Below are positions 56,945 to 64,000 of a stretch of DNA of 64,000 nucleotides, piece after piece. The notes beneath the pieces were generated by a model. The model saw only the letters and a list, made by a program, of their open reading frames with translations. It was not told the origin of the DNA and made no database searches. The translations under genes and the position numbers were made by a program. Position 1 is the stretch's first letter. Every line of letters starts with the position of its first letter. The stretch covers positions 186,001 to 250,000 of the forward strand of contig JAVLUZ010000335.1 of the NCBI GenBank assembly GCA_036768485.1. The letters run 5' to 3'. Origin of the DNA: Mermis nigrescens (Eukaryota > Nematoda > Enoplea > Mermithida > Mermithidae).

Positions 56945-59260
56945 TTAGTCTGGGGCCAGGGGCCTCTCCACATGGTGTATTCTCCTCAATAGGGCTCTAT
57001 TCCATATACGACTGATCTCAATACTTCTTGAACCCACATTCTGCCCACTAGCTCTCTCCATCTCCAGGGTCTCACGTATTTTCCTACGGTACCCATTGCT
57101 TTCTTCTGCGAGTATTGATGTATGCTCGAAATCTGGCCTACATCCACATGCTATGCAGTGTTCAGCAACCCCACTCCGTTCTTCTTTCAAATTCCTCAGT
57201 GCACTCCTATGTTCCCCAAGTCTTTTCTTAAGACTTCTACCAGTTTCCCCAATGTACTCCTTCCCACATTGTAGTGGTACTTTATACACTATGCCCTGCC
57301 GTAGATCTAAGGGCCTCTTTGGGGCAACACTTTGTAGTCTTTTCCTGATGGTGTCTTCACTCTTTGCCACAAGGCGCACTCCATATGCTTTGCACACTCG
57401 CTTAAGTTTCATGGTTAATGCCCCACTAAATGGTACTACTGCTGTTGCAATGTAGTTAGTTGCATCACCCCTTGAGGGTGCAAGTTGTAGGGCTCTTTGT
57501 ATTAATGGGCCAGGGTATCCATTAGCTTGAAACTCCTTGAGTATTTTCTGATGCTCACCTTCTTTACTGTGATTTGTTTGGCATATGCTCCTACATCTCA
57601 TGGCCATTCCTCTAACTATACCTGCCTTTGTGCATTTCTGATGGTTTGACTGGTAGTTTAGGTATTGACCTGTATGGGTTGGCTTACGGTACACTGATGT
57701 CTCTAGATGGTCATGGGATCTCTTAACTAGGACATCTAGGAAGGGCAGTGTGCCCTCTACCTCCTTCTCCATGGTAAACTGAATAGCAAGATTTTGACTA
57801 TTCATGTGCTCTAGGAAAGCCTCTAACTCCTGATCTCCATGATCCCACAAGATGAATGTGTCATCAACATACCTGAGCCACATTGTAGGTTTATATGGTG
57901 CTGTTTGCAGTGCCTGTTTTTCTAAATCATTCATGAACAGGTTGCACAGTACTGGTGACAATGGTGAGCCCATTGACATCCCATCTACTTGCTGGTAATA
58001 ATATTCCCCAAGCTGAAAGTAAGTACTCCTGACACAGTACTCCACCAGTTTGGCAATGACCTCAGCACTCATAGTTGTTCTTTGTGCTAGGGTAATATCC
58101 TGTCTAAGTAGATTCAATACACATTCTATAGCCAACTGAGTTGGGACACTTGTGAACAGGCTCACAATGTCTAGGCTGACTAGCCGTGTATTTTCCTGTA
58201 TTACCATTGGTTCTATCTTAGTCACAAAGTCGTTGCTATTTTTCAGTGAGCTGGCAATGTTCTGCTGTAGTGGGTTAAGTATCTTAACCAGATATTTTGA
58301 CAGAGGATGTATAGTTGTCCCAATGCAACTGACAATTGGTCTAAGTGGTACTCCTGGTTTGTGAATCTTCGGCAAACCATATTTATGTGGTGCTTTGCAG
58401 CCTTCCTTGATTTTTACCTCTTTGTCCAGATCTTCTTCCTTGAGCAGTTTCTTCAATGCTTGCTCTACCCTGGTAACTGGTGTGCGTTTATCAATGGCCT
58501 TGAACTTTGAAGGATCATCAATGATCTGCCACAGCTTATTGTTGTACTCTATTCTATCCATCACCACTGCTGCACGACCTTTATCTGCTGGCAGAATGAC
58601 TATGGTGTCATCTGCCTTTAGCATTTTAATTCCTCTAAGCTCTTCCTTGCTTATATTTGCCTCAGGCTTATCAACCCTGTCAATAGCTTGTCTAATCTTT
58701 AACCGAAAGTCATCCTTACGTTCCTGTGGCAGGAAATGGGCTGCACACTCAATAGCGGTTATGATGTTCTTTATTGGATGTTGACTTGGTGCTATAGCAA
58801 AGTTTAAGCCTTTTGCCAGGGCAGTCTGCTCATGATTAGTCAGTGGTCTGTGGCTCTGATTTATTACCACCTTATCCAGGTTGAGATTCCATTGCCCCTG
58901 TCTTGGCATGAGTCTATCTAATTTTGCCTTCTGCTTCTGGGTTACCATTTCCAGCTGCCTAATGTACAATCTGTCTACTGAGCCCTTTATCCTCATTAAA
59001 TGATCATCAGCCATATTCCTCTCTAGGTCTTCTTCCAGTGCCTTCTTGGCATCCAGTAGACTAGACTTCCTCCACCTCATATGCTTAATTCGTTCTCTGA
59101 CCAGGGCTCTTCCTGCCCTCTGTAGTATCCTCTGTGAACCCCTGCTGTTAATAGGGTCTCTAAGTCTTAAACCTGTAGGTATGATACCTAGGTCTCGACA
59201 TTGCATCAGGAAGGTTAAACTTGATGATGCTTGAGCTAGTTTCTCCCCAATGCCATCCAA
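56945..59260 (-). CDS. Penelope-like reverse transcriptase/GIY-YIG endonuclease
   Basis: A 771-codon open frame. In order it has an N-terminal Arg/Lys-rich region (about 1-120), the reverse transcriptase (about 270-480) and the GIY-YIG nuclease (about 656-735). The reverse transcriptase includes KYGLPKIHKPGVPLRPI, the first Asp in SLDIVSLFTSVP, DGMSMGSPLSPVL and the YVDD box near 465. The nuclease includes VYKVPLQCGKEYIGETGRS, GEH and a Glu in KIRETLE. A Cys-rich CIACGC precedes the nuclease end. PLEs copy RNA into DNA by target-primed reverse transcription using this nuclease. The frame starts at an internal Met: the true start (ATG 59336) is separated by a one-base insertion near 59265, compared with copy D, where the first 25 residues are in frame. 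Otherwise intact, so this is a young copy. Confidence 0.93.
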   Translation of the reverse strand: MDGIGEKLAQASSSLTFLMQCRDLGIIPTGLRLRDPINSRGSQRILQRAGRALVRERIKHMRWRKSSLLDAKKALEEDLERNMADDHLMRIKGSVDRLYIRQLEMVTQKQKAKLDRLMPRQGQWNLNLDKVVINQSHRPLTNHEQTALAKGLNFAIAPSQHPIKNIITAIECAAHFLPQERKDDFRLKIRQAIDRVDKPEANISKEELRGIKMLKADDTIVILPADKGRAAVVMDRIEYNNKLWQIIDDPSKFKAIDKRTPVTRVEQALKKLLKEEDLDKEVKIKEGCKAPHKYGLPKIHKPGVPLRPIVSCIGTTIHPLSKYLVKILNPLQQNIASSLKNSNDFVTKIEPMVIQENTRLVSLDIVSLFTSVPTQLAIECVLNLLRQDITLAQRTTMSAEVIAKLVEYCVRSTYFQLGEYYYQQVDGMSMGSPLSPVLCNLFMNDLEKQALQTAPYKPTMWLRYVDDTFILWDHGDQELEAFLEHMNSQNLAIQFTMEKEVEGTLPFLDVLVKRSHDHLETSVYRKPTHTGQYLNYQSNHQKCTKAGIVRGMAMRCRSICQTNHSKEGEHQKILKEFQANGYPGPLIQRALQLAPSRGDATNYIATAVVPFSGALTMKLKRVCKAYGVRLVAKSEDTIRKRLQSVAPKRPLDLRQGIVYKVPLQCGKEYIGETGRSLKKRLGEHRSALRNLKEERSGVAEHCIACGCRPDFEHTSILAEESNGYRRKIRETLEMERASGQNVGSRSIEISRIWNRALLRRIHHVERPLAPD

Positions 59261-59507
59261 CTCTGCGGAGATCTCTAATTAAGTCAGGGCCATACTGCTG
59301 TAATATCTGACTTCTAAATGTTTGTGACTGGTTCATATCTAAAGAAAGTGTATTTTTGGCCTATTGGCAGTCACATAAAAACAATAATAATGCTTTATTC
59401 AAACCCGTAGGTACAATACAATGTTAAGAATAATACGCAACGTTTTGACAGTTATACCTACCGTCGTCGTCAGGCTCTTACAGAATATAAGAAGTTGTGG
59501 GAACCAG

Positions 59508-59590
59508 GAATTGAACCATACCAGCTAAGTCAGCTAAGTATCATTCATTTCTAAAGTTTGCGGTATTACCAACTGAGCTTCACTGGGCCT
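59508..59590 (-). ncRNA. tRNA-like promoter segment in PLE 3' region (copy B)
   Basis: Same segment as in copy A, with a small direct duplication (CAGCTAAGT twice at 59522-59540) and one change in the B-box (GGTTCAATTCC). Confidence 0.5.
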
Positions 59591-59759
59591 GTTGTATAAT
59601 ATTGTTCATTCCTTTTAAAGTAACAAAAATGTTTTTTAGTCTGGGGCCAGGGCCTCTCCACATGGTGTATTCTCCTCAATAGGGCTCTATTCCATATACA
59701 ACTGATCTCAATACTTCCTGAACCCACATTCTGCCCACTAGCTCTCTCCATCTCCAGGG

Positions 59760-60515
59760 CAGTGTTTTTTTTGTACAAGGTACATTTGTACATGTACAAA
59801 GATGGTCCCCAAAAGTCTTTGTACATTTTGTACATGCAAATTTTTGTGTACTATAATATAGTACAGTAGCAATTTTAGTGTGGTAAAACAGGGTTTTCGA
59901 TCTTTGGTAGTGTATTTTAGCTAATTTCTAGGTTTCTGACGCCAAAAATTACTAAAAATTATCTGAAAACGGCGTGAAGCACCAAAAAATGCTGACATTT
60001 TTCCATTCTTTATGCAAATTCTGTCATTTTAAAGATATATAGGACAAATAATTTATCAGTTTGGAGCGAAGCGCTGAAAATTGTGGGAATTTTACATCTT
60101 TTTACAGTTTTTGTCTTCCTAAAAATCTTTGTACATTTTGTATACACAAAATTTTTGGGTACTATAATATGGTAAAGCAGCGATTTTAGTGTGGTAAAAC
60201 AGAGTTCTTCAACTTTTCGTAGTGTGTTTTAGCTAATTTCTGGGTCTCTGAGGGCAAAAATCACTAAGAATTGTCTTAAAACGGCACGAAGCGCCGAAAA
60301 ATTTGACATTTTTACTTTTGAAATGCAATTTCTGCCATTATAAAGATATATAGAACACACAATTACTCATTTCGGCGCGAAGCGCCGAAATTTTTCGAAT
60401 TTTAGACCTTTTTGCAATTTTTGGCTTCCCAAAAGTCTTTGTACATGTACAAAGACGGTCCCGAAAAGTCTTTGTACATCGGGAAAAATCTTTGCCAAGT
60501 ACAAAAAAAGCCGTG
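59760..60515. mobile_element. hAT element, 756 bp, inside PLE copy B
   Basis: Ends CAGTGTTTTTTTTGTAC and, inverted, CACGGCTTTTTTTGTAC. Perfect 8-bp duplication CTCCAGGG (59752-59759 and 60516-60523). Internal repeats of a TTTGTACATGTACAAAG palindrome and of GCGCGAAGCGCCGAAA occur. Ends and subterminal sequence match the third-level element at 25094-29001. Confidence 0.93.
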
Positions 60516-61037
60516 CTCCAGGGTCTCACGTATTTTCCTACGGTACCCATTGCTTTCTTCTGCGAGTATTGATGTATGCTCGAAATCTGGCCTACATCCA
60601 CATGCTGTGCAGTGTTCAGCAACCCCACTCCGTTCTTCTTTCAAATTCCTCAGTGCACTCCTATGTTCCCCAGGTCTTTTCTTAAGACTTCTACCAGTTT
60701 CCCCAATGTACTCCTTCTCACATTGTAGTGGTACTTTATACACTATGCCCTGCCATAGATCTAAGGGCCTCTTTGGGGCAACACTTTGTAGTCTTTTTTC
60801 TGATGGTGTCTTCACTCTTTGCCACAAGGCGCACTCCATATACTTTGCACACTCGCTTAAGTTTCATGGTTAATGCCCCACTAAACGGTACTACTGCTGT
60901 TGCAATGCAGTTAGTTGCATCACCCCTTGAGGGTGCAAGTTGTGAGGCTCTTTGTATTAATGAGCCAGGGTATCCATTAGCTTGAAACTCCTTGAGTATT
61001 TTCTGATGCTCACCTTGCTTTACTGTGATTTGTTTGG

Positions 61038-62187
61038 CATGAATAGTCAAAATCTTGCTATTCAGTTTACCATGGAGACAGGAGGTAGAGGGCACACTGC
61101 CCTTCCTACATGTCCTAGATAAGAGATCCCATGACCATCTAGAGACATCAGTGTACCGTAAGCCAACCCATACAGGTCAATACCTAAACTACCAGTCGAA
61201 CCATCAGAAATGCACAAAGGCAGGTATAGTTAAAGGAATGGCCATGAGATGTAGGAGCATATGCCAAACAAATCACAGTAAAGAAGGTGAGCATCAGAAA
61301 ATACTCAAGGAGTTTCAAGCTAATGGATACCCTGGCTCATTAATACAAAGAGCCCTACAACTTGCACCCTCAAGGGGTGATGCAACTAACTACATTGCAA
61401 CAGCAGTAGTACCATTTAGTGGGGCATTAACCATGAAACTTAAGCGAGTGTGCAAAGCATATGGAGTGCGCCTTGTGGCAAAGAGTGAAGACACCATCAG
61501 GAAAAGACTACAAAGTGTTGCCCCAAAGAGGCCCTTAGATCTACGGCAGGGCATAGTGTATAAAGTACCACTACAATGTGGGAAGGAGTACATTGGGGAA
61601 ACTGGTAGAAGTCTTAAGAAAAGACTTGGGGAACATAGGAGTGCACTGAGGAATTTGAAAGAAGAACGGAGTGGGGTTGCTGAACACTGCATAGCATGTG
61701 GATGTAGGCCAGATTTCGAGCATACATCAATACTCGCAGAAGAAAGCAATGGGCACCGTAGGAAAATACGTGAGACCCTGGAGATGGAGAGAGCTAGTGG
61801 GCAGAATGTGGGTTCAAGAAGTATTGAGATCAGTCGTATATGGAATAGAGCCCTATTGAGGAGAATACACCATGTGGAGAGGCCCCTGGCCCCAGACTAA
61901 AAACATTATTGTTACTTTAAAAGGAATGAACAATATTATACAACAGGCCCAGTGAAGCTCAGTTGGTAATACCGCAAACTTTAGAAATAAATGATACTTA
62001 GCTGGTAAGGTTCAATTCCTGGTGCCCACAACTTCTTATATTCTGTAAGAGCCTGACGACGACGGTAGGTATAACTGTCGAAACGTTGCGTATTATTCTT
62101 AACATTGTATTGTACCTACGGGTTTGAATAAAGCATTATTATTGTTTTTATGTGACTGCCAATAGGCCAAAAATACACTTTCTTTAG
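61038..62187 (+). pseudogene. PLE copy C, 5'-truncated, head to head with copy B
   Basis: Plus orientation. Begins at ATGAATAGTCAAAATC, corresponding to the start of residue 488 in copy A, and runs with an open frame (to 61900) through the endonuclease (GIVYKVPLQCGKEYIGETGR) to VERPLAPD, then a 3' region to 62187. A small frame change near 61075 separates the first residues. Copies B and C meet at about 61038-61040 and share CAT. Confidence 0.88.
61950..62028 (+). ncRNA. tRNA-like promoter segment in PLE 3' region (copy C)
   Basis: A-box-like GAAGCTCAGTTGG at 61954-61966 and B-box GGTTCAATTCC at 62009-62019 (one change from GGTTCGANTCC). Followed at 62053-62084 by CTGACGA, a short stem and GAAAC (see finding on a hammerhead-like motif). 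Confidence 0.55.
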
Positions 62188-64000
62188 ATATGAACCAGTC
62201 ACAAACATTTAGAAGTCAGTTATTACAGCAGTATGGCCCTGACTTAATTAGAGATCTCCGCAGGTTGGATGGCATTGGGGAGAAACTAGCTCAAGCATCA
62301 TCAAGTTTAACCTTCCTGATGCAATGTCGAGACCTAGGTATCATACCTACAGGTTTAAGACTTAGAGACCCTATTAACAGCAGGGGTTCACAGAGGATAC
62401 TACAGAGGGCAGGAAGAGCCCTGGTCAGAGAACGAATTAAGCATATGAGGTGGAGGAAGTCTAGTCTACTGGATGCCAAGAAGGCACTGGAAGAAGACCT
62501 AGAGAGGAATATGGCCTATGATCATTGGATGAGGATAAAGGGCTCAGTAGACAGATTGTACATTAGGCAGCTGGAAATGGTAACCCAGAAGCAGAAGGCA
62601 AAATTAGATACTCATGCCAAGACAGGGGCAATGGAACCTCAACCTGGATAAGGTGGTAATAAATCAGAGCCACAGACCATTGACTAATCATGAGCAGACT
62701 GCCCTGGCAAAAGGCTTAAACTTTGCTATAGCACCAAGTCAACATCCAATAAAGAACATCATAACAGCTATTGAGTGTGCAGCCCATTTCCTGCCAGAGG
62801 AACGTAAGGATGACTTTCGGTTAAAGATTAGACAAGCTATTGACAGGGTTGATAAGCCTGAGGCAAATATCAGCAAGGCAGAGCTTAGAGCAATTAAAAT
62901 GCTAAAGGCAGATGACACCATAGTCATTCTGCCAGCAGATAAAGGTCGTGCAGCAGTGGTGATGGATAGAATAGAGTACAACAATAAGCTGCGGCAGATC
63001 ATTGATGATCCTTCAAAGTTCAAGGCCATTGGTAAACGCACACCAGTTACCAGGGTAGAGCAAGCATTGAAGAAACTGCTCAAGGAAGAAGGTCTGGACA
63101 AAGAGGTAAAAATCAAGGAAGGCTGCAAAGCACCACATATATATGGTTTGCCGAAGATTCACAAACCAGGAGTACCACTTAGACCAATTGTCAGTTGCAT
63201 TGGGACAACTATACATCCTCTGTCAAAATATCTGGTTAAGATACTTAACCCACTACAGCAGAACATTGCCAGCTCACTGAAAAATAGCAACGACTTTGTG
63301 ACTAAGATAGAACCAATGGTAATACAGGAAAATACACGGCTAGTCAGCCTAGACGTTGTGAGCCTGTTCACAAGTGTCCCAACTCAGTTGGCTATAGAAT
63401 GTGTATTGAATCTACTTAGACAGGATATTACCCTAGCACAAAGAACAACTATGAGTGCTGAGGTCATTGCCAAACTGGTGGAGTACTGTGTCAGGAGTAC
63501 TTACTTTCAGCTTGGGGAATATTATTACCAGCAAGTAGATGGGATGTCAATGGGCTCACCATTGTCACCAGTACTGTGCAACCTGTTCATGAATGATTTA
63601 GAAAAACAGGCACTGCAAACAGCACCATATAAACCTACAATGTGGCTCAGGTATGTTGATGACACATTCATCTTGTGGGATCATGGAGATCAGGAGTTAG
63701 AGGCTTTCCTAGAGCACATGAATAGTCAAAATCTTGCTATTCAGTTTACCATGGAGAAGGAGGTAGAGGGCACACTGCCCTTCCTAGATGTCCTAGTTAA
63801 GAGATCCCATGACCATCTAGAGACATCAGTGTACCGTAAGCCAACCCATACAGGTCAATACCTAAACTACCAGTCGAACCATCAGAAATGCACAAAGGCA
63901 GGTATAGTTAGAGGAATGGCCATGAGATGTAGGAGCATATGCCAAACAAATCACAGTAAAGAAGGTGAGCATCAGAAAATACTCAAGGAGTTTCAAGCTA
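62188..64000 (+). pseudogene. PLE copy D, in tandem with C, cut by window end
   Basis: Starts ATGAACCAGTCAC at 62190 right after the 3' end of copy C. N-terminal frame open to 62651; a two-base deletion near 62608 (AAATTAGATACTC versus AAATTAGATAGACTC in copy A) shifts the frame. The other frame continues through the RT motifs (YVDD at about 63655) to the window edge at residue about 578. Otherwise close to copy A, so young. The C-terminal part lies outside the window. Confidence 0.9.

Larger units (their letters stand above)
56658..59338 (-). mobile_element. Penelope-like element (PLE), copy A, nearly complete
   Basis: Reads right to left: start codon region at 59336, reverse transcriptase plus GIY-YIG gene, and a 3' region of about 285 bp that ends at 56658 (CTTTAGTT...). 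Its 5' boundary joins directly to the 3' end of copy B at 59339, the partial tandem arrangement typical of PLEs. Confidence 0.9.
59339..61040 (-). pseudogene. PLE copy B, 5'-truncated, interrupted by a hAT element
   Basis: Contains the endonuclease half and 3' region of the PLE in tandem with copy A. Starts at about 61040 within the region corresponding to residue 562 of copy A. The gene is split by a 756-bp hAT insertion (59760-60515) and has extra T residues near 60795 that shift the frame. Confidence 0.88.

Noticed and set aside
57096..57455. Plus-strand frames inside the Penelope copies (also 58395-58784 and 61390-61749)
   Set aside because: Antisense shadows of the reverse transcriptase gene; they recur identically in each copy.

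Overview
This window is animal (metazoan) nuclear DNA from an invertebrate whose species I cannot name. It is AT-rich, has intron-containing host genes on the minus strand, contains one 100-N scaffold gap, and consists mostly of transposable-element debris. Two host genes can be recognised by family. One is an ABHD17-type alpha/beta hydrolase (protein depalmitoylase) whose exons I could join from 51.5 kb down to 38.4 kb. The other is the last exon of a torsin AAA+ ATPase at 52.76-53.08 kb. A compact two-exon gene at 31.1-31.8 kb encodes a predicted small Ser/Arg/Gly-rich single-pass membrane protein. A possible isolated exon lies at 5.9-6.15 kb.

Layout. 1-3.3 kb: a decayed coding region of unknown kind and a possible LTR. 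3.5-4.3 kb: a relic Polinton/Maverick-type integrase. 5.7-5.9 kb: a (CA)n microsatellite. 9.8-11.3 kb (minus): a relic protein-primed type B DNA polymerase of the Polinton type. 11.9-15.8 kb: two PIF/Harbinger relics arranged head to tail, the second split by a tRNA-like SINE. 16-24 kb: scattered MITEs, minisatellites and a piggyBac-type element with a nested hAT MITE. 24.4-30.9 kb: a nest of at least five DNA transposons, each with its own target-site duplication; one of the inner ones is a 3.45 kb Polinton-like element carrying a C2H2 zinc-finger gene. 33.3-42.2 kb: a large inverted repeat with satellite-like arms that encloses the last ABHD17 exon and the assembly gap. 45.9-50 kb: two hAT elements inside ABHD17 introns. 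50.3-55.8 kb: MITEs around the ABHD17 promoter side and the torsin exon. 56.7-64 kb: four Penelope-like (PLE) copies forming two tandem pairs that point outward from a head-to-head junction.

Most transposon calls rest on two visible facts: terminal inverted repeats and matching target-site duplications (8 bp for hAT, 6 bp for Polinton, TTAA for piggyBac). A small hAT-like MITE family of about 270 bp recurs eleven times, and nine copies have clear 8-bp duplications. The host genes continue through this material in introns; every ABHD17 intron in the window carries at least one transposon. No tRNA, rRNA, CRISPR or bacterial-type operon was found, apart from tRNA-like promoter sequences inside the SINE and the PLE 3' regions.
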